NCBI RefSeq assembly: GCF_002878395.1 | Contig: NC_061115.1 | Coordinates: 93,249,374-93,313,373 of the forward strand | DNA: 64,000 nt | From: Capsicum annuum | Taxonomy: Eukaryota; Streptophyta; Magnoliopsida; Solanales; Solanaceae | Direction of reading: 5' to 3' | Position numbers and translations under genes: made by a program | Part shown: positions 47,861 to 58,675 of the stretch, one piece after another | How positions within the stretch are numbered: the stretch's first letter is position 1 | Layout of the letters: every line of letters starts with the position of its first letter | Notes under the pieces: generated by a model | Told to the model about the DNA's origin: nothing | Database searches by the model: none | What the model saw: only the letters and a program-made list of their open reading frames with translations

Positions 47861-48565
47861 TAAAATCCTTCTCTCCTAAGCCCCTCTCTACTTGAATCCT
47901 ATTTAGTCAAGATTCTTGTGCCAACTTCCAGTTTCTGTCTCAATTGTGGCTTATACAGTCATTACTTTTATATTTTATTTGGTATATTATAATGGTTCTA
48001 ATCTTTCTTAACAATAAATAAATATCTATTTGTGTGCTTCATATGTTCTTACTTTAATTTAAAAGTTGTTCTTTATGTTAGTGCTGCCCAAGTTGATATG
48101 AGTTACCTATCTTGTGCTTACTTTATCTTTGGTTTCTATTAATACTTTCCAATGATTCCAAAAGGAGGATACTAAATGCATAAGGTAGGAACCAAGTGTG
48201 TTGTATGAAATAAATGAAGCAAAAGTGGCATATTAATAAGGATAATATGAAAAAGGAAGGAACGAGGCGTATTACATGAAATGAATGAAACAAGTCAGTT
48301 CATTGAATGGGTGAAGGATACTCAAATTCACATTGATGAATACAAGCATATAGACAGAAGAAATTGAAATTGTGTTTATTTTTTTGTGTCAACTAAAAAC
48401 AAGGGACTAGGTCCTTTTATCGAAGGGAATCAAAGTGCAAAGTGATAGGGGGACATTCACTGACAGTAGTGGTAATTACTCCAATAGTATAAGGTGAATG
48501 AGTTTGATATTCCAATTATCTGTGGATATGTTCTATTGTTTGTCAGCATCAAAAAGGGGGAAAAT
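47861..48565 (+). other. C1 3' untranslated region and polypurine tract
   Basis: No ORF is supported. The polypurine tract aaaaagggggaaaa lies at 48551-48564 immediately before the 3' LTR. A weak local repeat (aaggaagga...gcgtattacatgaaatgaatg versus gtgttgtatgaaataaatg) lies near 48190-48290. Confidence 0.6.
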
Positions 48566-49328
48566 TGCTATTTCTTATTTTTATGATGAGAAACTGAAAA
48601 CAAGGGACCAGTTCCCTAGGTCGTCAACGATAAATAAAATTGTCACAAGGCCTACACAATTTTGTCTTCTATTGTAACAAATTTTGTAGGTAAGCTTGTA
48701 CCTTTTAAGACACCTGTCCCAATCAGATTTCTACCCTAATCATTATTCCACTATAAAAGGAAAATAATGCTTCTCAAATTGATGAGTTTTCACAATCAAG
48801 ATTATCAAAAAAATTTTAAAAGGGAAAAACTCAATCTATCTCATTTTCTCAAGTATTGCTCAAGTTCTTGATTTCTTTATGTACTAAAAGAGTAAGTGTT
48901 CTTAAGTTGAGTCTTGTATTGTAATTGAATTTCTCGTGCTATAAGAGTTAAGTTTTCTTGCTTTCTTTAGAGTGATTAGGTAGAGTTACCTAAGTTCAAT
49001 ATTGGTTAGAGTTAATCAATATTAGAGATAGTACTTGGCGGAGTTGTCATTGTAGGCTTGTAGCAGATGTATTACAAGCAGGTGGAACCTAGAGTTAGGT
49101 TCATTGAAGTCTATGATCAAGAGTTTGATTATAGTAGATTCTGGATGCTTGTGAAGGAAATTCATGGCTTTTTTCTCCCTTGATCAAGGAGGTATCCATG
49201 TTAAATCTGTGTGTCTTTACTTTACTGCAAAGTCTTTAGATTCAAGTTCTTTACTATTTGATTGCAGGTGACTACCTTTAAGGGACCTAGTCCCTCACTG
49301 TGTGGTGAAACCTCCTCGAGTTTCATCA
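48566..49328 (+). repeat. C1 3' LTR
   Basis: 763 bases, from TGCTATTTCTT after the polypurine tract to tttcatca, aligned with the 5' LTR. Moderate divergence between the two LTRs indicates an old insertion. Confidence 0.85.
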
Positions 49329-50360
49329 TAACCTATGATTGTTGTTTGCTGAGTCTTTCTTGAACTTTCCAAGATTATTCGCGCTTTGTAAGGTTATTGT
49401 TTGTCTAGACTAGCCAGTTACTTTATAGTTGACCAGTATGGTTAGTACATGACATGATGATTATGGACTGGTACATGTAATTATCGATACATTATCTGAC
49501 CATTTTTATCTATTATGGAAATTACATTATTGATAATTCAACTCATTCTTAGTCGTCCTTTGGTTAGAGGCCCCTATTATGCTAGTATTATCTTTCGTAC
49601 TTGGTTAGGATTCCTTGATATGTAGCTTCACTCCCTTAGACTATTACCTTTGAGTTAGTCCTTTATATATGTATACACATATTTATAGTATTACTGTATA
49701 TTCTTCTCCTTCCTTATATATTCATTTTCAATACATATCATTTGGCCTTTTACTAATAATATATACAGATCTTTTATTTTTCATTTTTATATTGACTAGT
49801 GATATACAGTGTTGTACATTAGTCCCAAGTAACTATTAGAATAGGATAAGTTTATCCTTTTTTATCCTTTAGAATTATTATGGTTTTTATTGGATAGTTT
49901 CTTGTAGTTATAATCTTACTTTAGATGTCATTTATGCTTGCATTGTCATTGAAGCTTAGTCGGTTGATGACTACTAAGTACCATATGCTTGGTACTCATA
50001 CTATACTTTCACAACCTTGAGATAATAGTAAGAAAAGCTATGGATTGAAGATGTGGGATAAGATCTTAACGTTCAGAGTATTCCATTTCCCCCTCGTATT
50101 GATCAAACTTGGATCAATTTTGTATTTTGGAGAGGTTTGTATATGTATATCTATTTTGTATTTCACTTTGTACTCTGATTGTAGTAGACACTCTTCTACT
50201 AATTTCACCAAGTCTTTGGGGTTGTACCCTATATTAGTCTTTTATTTAGATTCATTTGACCTAGTTTGTTTTAATTCTCTTGAGAGTCTTTAATTAGCTA
50301 TTCAGGAATAGCGACTGGCTTAACTACTAGGGGGTTATAGTTGGTTCCATCAATACCTAA
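49329..50360 (+). repeat. G6 LTR, second part
   Basis: The stretch 49960-50010 (agtcggttgatgactactaa, gtaccatatgcttggtactc, atactatacttt) resembles the 3' part of chromovirus LTRs, as does gcgactggcttaact with ccatcaatacc near 50309-50358. It continues the LTR interrupted at 41838. The right end is approximate. Confidence 0.5.
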
Positions 50361-51118
50361 GAAATTAGTCATTATAAAGTGTTTGATTGGCAACACATGA
50401 TATCCCAATTCATTAGGTATTCATAATCCGCCATCTCTGAAGAATGCAACTAATAATACAAATTCTATAATTTGAATGTAATAGGAAATTTCATAACTCA
50501 AGTCCAAAATACTGAATATCAAGGTACTGGGGAGCCATAAAATGACATGTCTTTATAGATAGTGGAAGTCATGGGAAACAGGTCATGTCACCCTAATATA
50601 GACTAAAATCGATCAAATCATGATAAATAATGCTTAATATTCTTAAGAACTAATGTATCATACATAGCTTTCGCATATGGTTAAAATCTGAAGTAATATC
50701 ATGTAAATTATATATGGACAAGAGAATAATCTGAATGCTATAATATATCCATGTGAAATCAAAAATAATAATTAAGGCATGTCCATGAATAAAAAATATA
50801 TCATGCAAAACCTATTTGGGTATAAACCTTAGTTCATGGGAATTAGAGAATTCTTAAATAAAAAACAATAATTTGGGTCTTAAGATGAAAGGATATCCTC
50901 ATTGAATACCCTCATACATAATTACTTTTAATTGTTTAATTAAAGTTTGGAGAATCTGAGTTTGAAGATGAAAAAACCTAACTTCTCACTTTAAAGGAGA
51001 GGAAACCACATGTTATCTCTAATTTTCTCTGAATTTTGAGACGTAGTATAGCTCAAATGATGTATTTTAGGCGGTTAAAAGGGGAAAAAATCCGGAATAC
51101 TCCTCTAAAAATGTCATA
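50361..51118 (-). repeat. Minus-strand LTR fragment, probably gypsy
   Basis: No coding text. The right part (50820-51110, containing ttcatgggaattagagaatt and gacgtagtatagctcaaatg) resembles minus-strand LTRs of a Solanaceae gypsy family as I remember them. The left end meets the G6 LTR and the right end the LINE tail; neither terminus of this LTR is confirmed. Confidence 0.35.
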
Positions 51119-51488
51119 GAAACCTAGTGTATTCCCACGAAGTGGGGTTTGGGGAGAGTAAACTATATATTCTGTCCATACTGCTACCTTCAAAGAAGTA
51201 GAGAGGCTTTTTCTTATAGACTCCCAGCTCAAGATAAAGAATAGTTAACAAGGTCATAGTAATACATGAAATAGGATGGGTGGAATAACCGAAATAAGAA
51301 ATAAGAAATAATAAAAATAGAAATAAGAGAAACACGAAAATAAGAGCAATATGAAAATAATAAATAAGAAAAGGACACCCACTTAGTAGTAGCATACACT
51401 AGTGGCTCCTACCAATGGACACAGTCCTAGGATTACTAACAAGGCTACACAAGATCTCCCTAACTACTAGTTACAACCCATACACACA
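51119..51488 (-). other. LINE 3' untranslated tail
   Basis: The minus strand reads GCCTCTCTACTTCTTTGAAG, then CTCTCCCCAAACCCCACTTC and GTGGGAATACACTAGGTTT at the end (51119-51210), the conserved end of plant RTE elements. A (tta)n-like purine-poor tract at 51290-51370 is a local low-complexity region. Confidence 0.85.
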
Positions 51489-53174
51489 CTATCCTTCAAC
51501 CCTTATCTGTGACCTCCACACCTTCCTATCTAGGGTTATATCCTTAGTAAGCTGTAAAAGATCTATGTCATCTGTAATCACCTCTCTCTTGTATTTCTTT
51601 GGCCTACATCTACTCCTCCTAAAACCACCCAAAGATATCATCTCACACCTATGAACTGGGGCATCCATGCCTCTCCTCATCATATGCCCAAACCATCTTA
51701 GCCTTCCTTTCCGCATCTTATCTTCTACCGAAGCCACTCCCACCTTCTCCTGGATAGTCTCATTCCTAACTCTATCCCCTCTAGTAAGTCCGCACATCTA
51801 ACGCAACATTCTTATTTCCTCTACCTTTAATTTTTGAATGTGGGAGTTCTTTACTGGCCAACACTCCGCACCATATAGCATGGACGAACGGACTTTCACT
51901 CTGTAGAACTTGACTTTAAGCTTTAAGGGCACTTTTTATCAAACAATACTCCTGAGGTGAGCCTCTACTTTATCCTACCTGCTTCAATATATTTAGAGAC
52001 ATCTTTATTAGTCTTGCCATTCCTTTGAATCATAAACCCAAGATACTTAAAACTATCATTCTTACAAACATCCTGGGAATCCAACCTAACCACCACTTCG
52101 TCCTCCTTCTTCAAGTCACTAAACTTGCATTCTATATACTCTGTCTTAGACCTACTCAACCTGAACCCTTTAAATTCAAGGGTTTGCCTCCAAACTCTAA
52201 TTTTTCATTCACTAACCCCGTGTCTCATCAATCAGCACTACATCATCTGCAAATAACATACACCAAGGCACCTCATCTTGAATACTCCATGTCAACATGT
52301 AAATCACCAGTGCAAATAGAAATGGATTAAGAGTCGATCCCTGATGCAACCCTACCTCGACTGGAAAATGTTTTGAATCTTCTCTTACTATTCTCACCCG
52401 AGTCTTCCCTCCATCTTACATGTCCTTAATAGATCTGATGTATGTCGCTGGGACCTCTCTCACCTCCAACCATCTCTGAAAAACCTCCCTTGGGACTTTG
52501 TCTTACGTCTTTTCTAGGTCAATGAACACCACATCTAAATCCCTCTTCCTTTCCCTATATTGCTCCCCTAATCTCCTTACCAGGTGGATTTTCATTGTCA
52601 CTGAGCGACCAGGCATAAATCCAAACTGATTCTCTAAAATAAACATGACCCTCCTCAATTTTCGCTCAACCCCCTTCTCCCAAATCTTTATAGTATGACT
52701 CAACAACTTAATATCCCTATATTTATTAGAACTCTAAATTTTACCCTTGTTTTTATATAACGGAATCATCGTACACCATATCCAAGCCTCAAGCATTTCT
52801 GCAGTATTGAAAATGTTGTTACACAAATCAATCAACCATTTTAAACCTGCTCTACCAGTATACTTCCAAAAATCCACCAAAATTTTGTCAGGCCCCGTCG
52901 CCCTACCCCTCCGCATCCTATGAATAGCCTCTCTGACCTCCTCAACCTTAAAATATCTATAGTAACCAAAATCCCAGTTTTTCTTTGAGTGCTCCAGCTT
53001 CCCTAACTCAATGCTTCTATCCCCTTTCTCATTCAATAGTCCATGAAAATACTCCTGCCATCTCTTCTTAATGTGAATATCCTCTACCAAAACTCTACTA
53101 TCCTCCTTCTTGATGTACTTTACTTGATCGAGGTCATGACCCTTCTGCTCCTTAGCTTTATCTAGGCTATACAA
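51489..53174 (-). pseudogene. LINE reverse transcriptase, RTE clade (broken)
   Basis: Five blocks in order on the minus strand: RYFKVEEVREAIHRMRRGRA, TGPDKILVDFWKY and WCTMIPLYKNKG (53174-52734); ENQFGFMPGRSVTMKIHLVR and LDVVFIDLEKT (52706-52503); GLHQGSTLNPFLFALVIYML and the active site MLFADDVVLIDE (52397-52212); [11 protein letters not shown] and [12 protein letters not shown] (52159-51965); and [15 protein letters not shown] (51797-51489). FADD keeps both aspartates. The enzyme primes on nicked target DNA. The blocks are in different frames, so the copy is dead. Confidence 0.9.
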
Positions 53175-53269
53175 TCTATATCCCTACCTTTCTCCTCTAA
53201 CCCCACATACAGGCTCTCAAATGCTTCTGTCTTAGCAGCATAATCACTATTTAAGTATGGCTATAAGTA

Positions 53270-53640
53270 CCCTTACACATAACCAGGGGTATTCTAGAAA
53301 TTGATAAGGTAAAAGTCATGGAAAAGTAATCTAAGACTACATGATAGGGGATAACCAGTCCATGCCTAGAATCATATCAAAATCAACCATGTCTAGTATA
53401 CTCGAGTTTCATAATACCAAATAGTATCAATTAAAGATCTATACACCCAATCAACTACTAAAGAATCACCAACAGATGCCTCTATATACAAAGGCACAAA
53501 TAATTTCTCCCTAAGACAACCCCAACCGAGATGTATAATCAGTAGACATCTAAGAAAATATGGAGCTTGCATTAAATAAAGAAGAAGCTAGGTGATATCA
53601 TAAAAAGATTGTACATATAATAACAATATCAAATACTTCA
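53270..53640 (-). pseudogene. Aspartic protease remnant (G7)
   Basis: The minus strand reads LFNASSIFS and MSTDYTSRLG near 53520-53580, then ILDMVDFDMILGMDWLSP near 53346-53400, the conserved C-terminal block of gypsy protease with GMDWL intact. It is closely similar in order to the G2 protease. Confidence 0.7.
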
Positions 53641-55145
53641 GCCTCCGACTTACTAGAAACATCAAATAGATAACCCTACCGACCTCTAAATAGGGTGCCT
53701 ACTCGACTACCTACCATATTTATATGTGGAACTCCATTAGAACCATGGGGAGAACCCCTACAACACTATGAACCACCCATAGTTGGAAGAAATAATGACT
53801 TAATTGGCTGATGAATCTGTGTATAACGCTCAATCATCTCATGTCAAGGACACTCTCTTACAAAGTGACATATCATAATTATAGCATGTCCTACACTCTA
53901 ACCTAAAATAAACGTCTGATTGACCCATAATGGCCATATAGGCCTAAAGAACCATACTGAATTCCATTTAATGACTAACCACTTTTCTATTTTTAAAAAT
54001 CACTAAAGCAATTTGACCTTGGTCTAAAATCTATAGCACTTCCAAAATAGGTCTACTATTTACAATGATGCTAATACATATATCCTTAATATACCGACCA
54101 TGAAGAATCTCTACCCCTGAGTTGTACAATAATATCTCCCACTGTAGCTTTTTTGATAATGAGGCCTCTTATTGCTGACCCTACGAGCCTTGTTATGCTA
54201 ACCCTCTATAGTGTAACATAATGAACAATGTCATATTGATCTACCCATAGCTACTAGAAGTTGAGTGGACCTATAGAGTGGAAGTATCAACCCTAATAAA
54301 GCATCATATGCTCTCATAATCAATGGTAGAATCATCATGACATGTTTGGCTAGCTCATGAAATATTTCCTCATACTAAAGCACCCTCATACAACCCTACT
54401 ATAGCCTTCCATTACCTTCAGGCTCTCGAATATGTTATGAGGCATCTACTTTTCCAGTAAAGCCTTAGAGAACTGAGCCCAAGTCATAAGAGGAGATCTA
54501 TCTGGTATGGTGTCAAGATATCCTATCCACTACTGTGTTGCTACTCTATCAAGTTGGAAAGTAGTGTAATCTATACCATGTGACACAACTTGGCCCAAAT
54601 TATACAACCTATCCTCATAACTAGTAAGGAACTTTAATGCATCTTTTCCTAGGGCCACTACAAACCTTTTTAGAGAAAATCTAATAAACCAACAAAACAT
54701 CTTCTACTCCTCAAAGGATAGGGTTGGTGGGGCTGCTGCTAATTGTGTAACAATTAATATTGATAGAACCTCTACTTTGGCAGCTATATCTTTGAATCGT
54801 TTTCCTTTACCCAGTTTACCCTGGGTTGCTCTCTAAGTAGATATCTGAGAACCATCTATTAGCAAGCCACCAAATATACCCAATAACTTCACTATAACAT
54901 CCTAGAAGGTAGAAGAAGATATAAATCTAGGTTGGGCCTAGGATGCCCACTGACTCATCGATTATAGTGGGATGATCTAGTAGTTCTACCTAGCGAACAA
55001 ACTCTGACTCTAGATCAATAACTAACTCATCATTTATAGATTGACCCTAACATTTAGGATGACCTCTACCTTTCTGCCTTAATTGATCCCTAACTACAGG
55101 ATAAGAGTCCCTATCCCCAGTTACTATTGCCAGCATCCTCGCCAT
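53640..55145 (-). pseudogene. Gag (G7)
   Basis: The ATG at 55145 gives MARMLAIVTGDRDSYPVVRD, followed by a charged linker with stops. The capsid region is near 54370-54720 on the minus strand, with WIGYLDTIPDRSPLMTWAQF, SKALLEK and the downstream RLYNLGQ-type text. Stops and shifts are frequent. Assignment is supported by its place between the primer site and protease. Confidence 0.6.
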
Positions 55146-55299
55146 ATATAAGATAGTGAATCAAATAAGAATCTAGAGACCAATATAGACACAACTCACT
55201 ATCATAATCCAAGAAGTTGATATATTCACATATGTTATCATACTGATCTATAAGACTCCGCTAGATACTTGCTATTATTCCAATGATACCTAAGAACCT

Positions 55300-55316
55300 T
55301 AGTTCTAATACAAAAC
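55300..55316 (-). promoter_or_regulatory. Primer-binding site, initiator tRNA-Met type (G7)
   Basis: The minus strand reads TTTTGTATTAGAACT beside the LTR end, a decayed TTGGTATCAGAGC. Confidence 0.55.
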
Positions 55317-56066
55317 TATAATGACCCAGTTTCTCAAGTCATGTTGGCACATACATCAGTGTACTAGTTGGTAAGCCAAACTATATCTCGGAATAATAAT
55401 TAATGAGATAAGAAATAAAAGATAAAGAAATAAGGATATAACTGTAAAGATAAGAAACAAGAAAAGAAATATATGTATATACAAGTATGCTATACAAAAG
55501 AGAAGAGGAAAAAATACAAAAATAAATAATAATGCAAGATCCATAAGAAAAAAGCCAATAATACAAAAGAAGTACTAGATAGTTCCAAAATATACATCAT
55601 AGTCTCAAAATAGTACAAAATAAGATTATCATTATAGTAGAGGGAGAGGAAATAACTATAAACAATGAAAGCTCACCCGACATCTTATAAGTAATACAAC
55701 TAAAGGTTAGTGACAATAACAATAACTCAAACTTTGGTTTGTATTTGGGAAAAAAAGTAGAACTATTGAATAAGTACCAAAACATAGGTACTCAATGGAC
55801 AACATAGGTCAATTAAGCTTAAATAATGTAAAAGTATAAATAAAGTGTGATTATATAATCTAAAGTCAATAATTAAGGACAAAATTAAAATTATAGGCTA
55901 TGCTAAGTAAATACGGTAAATAAAAAGTAAGCAACCCTAAAATAGAAATAAATGCATAGTTATAAACTAACTAGACTCCCATCCACCCAAAGACACAACC
56001 AAATAGAAATAAACCCAACCAAGGCTCTATTAGTATGATGGATGCAAGCAAAGATTAAAACTTATG
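55317..56066 (-). repeat. G7 5' LTR, 3' portion
   Basis: The minus-strand end contains GGTTTGGCTTACCAAC-type text and a gggtcat close to the primer site, parallel to G3 (both have ttggtaagccaaa on the plus strand, 15560 and 55366). It is AT-rich and gives spurious hydrophobic frames. It is cut at 56066. Confidence 0.6.
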
Positions 56067-58470
56067 TGAAACACCCTGGTTTTTAGACCTTAGAAAATTT
56101 CCTAAAACTCTAATCTCTGGACCCAATACGACTCATGGGTACGAGTCGTATGTTGGGGTACGGATGGTATGGTCCAGTCATATGATAATCGATGTTTTTT
56201 GTTTGGATTAATTTTGGTTACTGGAATGGATACAACTTAGGGGTACAAGTTGTATTGGTGGTTATGGATTATTTGGTTCCTTAATTTAATCTTAGACTTG
56301 GTTACTTAGGTTGGATTTAAGTATGAGTGGATCACTATGAGCCATAAGACAGGGTACCGGTCATACCTAGGACTGGTATGGTGGATCATGTCTAAATCTT
56401 CTTTGGGTTTAATCTGCCAGGGGTACGAATGAAGGGTACAAATCATATATTTTGGATATGACTTGGTTGGATGAGTTGTATACTGGACAGTGTTGGATCC
56501 AAGGTTTGAAGCTTAGGATATGAGAGAAGGGTACCACTTGTATTTAAGGGTACGACTCATGAAGGTCAGTCGTATCCCTCGGATGAGATTTTGTAGAACT
56601 TAAGGGGGGTGTTATAGATATTTCCCCACTTTCCTGATAAGGTCCCATGACTTCTAACCTACTTGGAAGGTTATTTATCCTATTATTCCATAAATTAAAA
56701 CTTTGAAACTCTTCTAAAAAGCTCTATAATTCTCTCAAAAGCTTTTGGGAAAGAGAAGATAAGATTTCAACCAGAGGATTGATTTGGAGCTTTTCTTGGT
56801 GATTTCATTCCATCATCATCTTGGATTAAGACATGTTCTCTTCCCTCATTTTTAATTCTAACTAAAAGCATGTTTTTAGGAATTTTTTCATGACTTCATT
56901 AATTGTATGATTTTGGTTTTTAAATATGAATGGGGGTTTTTGATAGTTAATGGTTAGTTAGGGTTCTCAATGGTTTTAATTATGCTTTGTGTGCATTAAT
57001 GGTGTTTTTGGATAATTGGATTGCATGGGAATGGTTTAATGGTAATTAGAATTGTTTTTAGTTGTATTATTCCCCTAATGTGTTTGCCCAAATGCCTATA
57101 TGAATGTTCTTATTACATTGAGTATTTTAATAAAACTCTTGCTTTTTTAAAAAGTTAGTAAAGGAATTATACATGGTTTAAATGGCTTGGAAAAGGAAAT
57201 GGCTAAATGGTTATGCTTGTGGGGTAGATGGAATCCCCAAAAGGATTATTATGGTAAATAGAAGAGCACTTGGAAGTCCCCTTAAACCTATATATGGTTG
57301 GCTGTGGATAGTACTTGCAAGTATGGTCGGTAAAAAGATACCACCACTAAATGGCCTTGGTTGATAAATGGTAAATGAATTAATTATTTGCTTTATAATG
57401 GTTTTAACTGGGCAATAATAGTGGGATAAATAGCAAAGCCATGGAAGGTGGAGGTCCCAGGGGGACCAAAAATGGAAACTCATATTTGTCGATGTATAGT
57501 TGGTCTTGGTGACCATGTGTATTATGTCACACTATATTTTAGGAGATGTACTAAACATCCCTATTTTCTTCCCTGGTCATGCGACTACACATACTTAGGC
57601 CCTTTCAGCAGGGGAGTTGAACCCATATATCCCATTGATGGTTTAAAATAACAAAGCTATACACCTCAGGTAAAGGTTTAAAAGGCATGCTAAACTCGGT
57701 CCTCTTTCCTGGTATTGTTATATATATATGTATGGTTATGTGCATATGGATGGTTTTACTTGATTTTATAAATGGCATTATTTTATCCTTATCCTGAGAA
57801 CATGCTAGCATTCACCCGCTAGACCTTCTACTGGTAGTTGTATACCCATGCTATGTAGAAACCGATCATTCTACTCTTTCTATATAGTGATTGACCCAGG
57901 GATCAATATTGGGATGGAAATGGTGAGCTTCAATCCTTTTGGAAGGCTCTATTTCATGTTATGGATATTTCCAGACACTTGATTTTATTTTGGATATTAG
58001 TTTTGTCCATGGTTAGGGGTATGTCCCAACTAAATTTTATTACCTTTTTGGTTAAAGTATTTGTGTTACTATGGGTTAGAATGGGTGGGATCAATATAGG
58101 TGTCACCCTTAGCATTGGTATTAGTATTGAGGTTGGTATCATCGGAGAAATTTCTCACCGTTCGATCATATTTCATTATAGGATTAATTATATTATGTTT
58201 GGGAACACCTTTGGTTATGGCCCTTGTTTCAGTATTAGTTTGGTATGGTTGGATTATTTTTATGGGAAGATTGGACACAGTTGGGTCAGTCACAATTATG
58301 ATCCTATCCCACAGTCATTCTATGAAATTTTACACTATAACGTTATATGCCCGAGATTAAGCCAACTCAGGGCAAGTGGCTGAAGATTGGGTTAGGTTAC
58401 AAAGGTGGTCTTCAGTCCCAGTCAGACTTTGGATGACCATTATGACAACGCCCCCAATTGAGTTGCGTCA
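56067..58470 (+). repeat. G8 5' LTR
   Basis: 2404 bases, TGAAACACCC to gttgcgtca, followed by the primer site. Its first 430 bases align with 63566-64000, and 57560-58470 aligns with S1. The region 56120-56590 is dense in variants of gggtacgagtcgtat in both orientations. Open frames such as 57961-58383 are chance frames conserved only as LTR sequence. Confidence 0.85.
56120..56590. repeat. Cluster of gggtacgagtcgtat-like words in the G8 5' LTR
   Basis: Variants include atacgactcatgggtacgag with tcgtat (near 56126), atacaacttaggggtacaag (near 56229), gggtaccggtcata (near 56351), gggtacaaatcatat (near 56427), gatgagttgtatactgg (near 56471) and gggtacgactcatgaaggtc with agtcgtatcc (near 56547). 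The palindromic core is tacgactcgta. The 3' LTR has the equivalent cluster at 63625-63965. Confidence 0.75.
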
Positions 58471-58473
58471 ATT

Positions 58474-58486
58474 TTGTATCAGAGCC
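58474..58486 (+). promoter_or_regulatory. Primer-binding site, initiator tRNA-Met (G8)
   Basis: TTGTATCAGAGCC, one change from TTGGTATCAGAGCC in effect, follows the LTR end by three bases. Confidence 0.8.
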
Positions 58487-58675
58487 TAGGTTCATGGTAA
58501 TTAGGAGTCCACAATACTGTGTCGAGTAGAGTCTCTTTTAAGGATATGTAGTACGCCACACTCATAAGGGAGAGGCTCTAAGGCATTTAGGAATTGCCTC
58601 ACTTTCATGGTATTGTATTTTCAAGCTTGGAGTCTCAGTCTTGGAACCTTATCTAATCCTTGTTTGTTCATCTTT

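Larger units (their letters stand above)
41839..49328 (+). mobile_element. C1: SIRE-like copia derivative with gag and a PF20167-like ORF, pol mostly deleted
   Basis: LTRs at 41839-42587 and 48566-49328 flank a primer site, a long gag, only a short RT remnant, and a second ORF region whose protein resembles the putative plant transposon protein domain (PF20167). A polypurine tract precedes the 3' LTR. Protease, integrase and most of RT/RNase H are not found. Flanking 5-mers (tatat and taacc) do not match. The element lies inside the G6 LTR. Confidence 0.75.
51119..53265 (-). mobile_element. RTE-type LINE, 5' truncated, minus strand
   Basis: Reverse transcriptase text runs from 53174 down to 51489 and is followed by a 3' tail with the plant RTE signature. 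The 5' end is missing (no endonuclease), the usual result of incomplete reverse transcription, or it was cut by the neighbouring gypsy remnant. Confidence 0.85.
53266..56066 (-). mobile_element. G7: 5' part of a gypsy element, minus strand
   Basis: On the minus strand: partial 5' LTR (56066-55317), primer site, leader, gag (55145-53640) and protease (53600-53270). RT and later domains are missing where the LINE begins at 53265. The LTR's outer part is cut at 56066 by insertion of G8; its remainder should lie beyond the window. Confidence 0.7.

Noticed and set aside
51489..51797. [18 protein letters not shown] frame as a host gene
   Set aside because: It is the C-terminal end of RTE LINE reverse transcriptase, in order with the upstream RT blocks and followed by the LINE tail.
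55356..55785. Several short hydrophobic minus-strand frames
   Set aside because: Overlapping frames in the AT-rich G7 LTR; no consistent coding signal.
56120..56590. CRISPR-like palindromic repeats
   Set aside because: Words are degenerate, irregularly spaced, lie in an LTR and are in a plant genome.
57961..58383. 140-codon plus-strand frame as a gene
   Set aside because: It lies wholly within the G8 LTR, is matched by the S1 fragment as LTR sequence, and has overlapping open frames on both strands.
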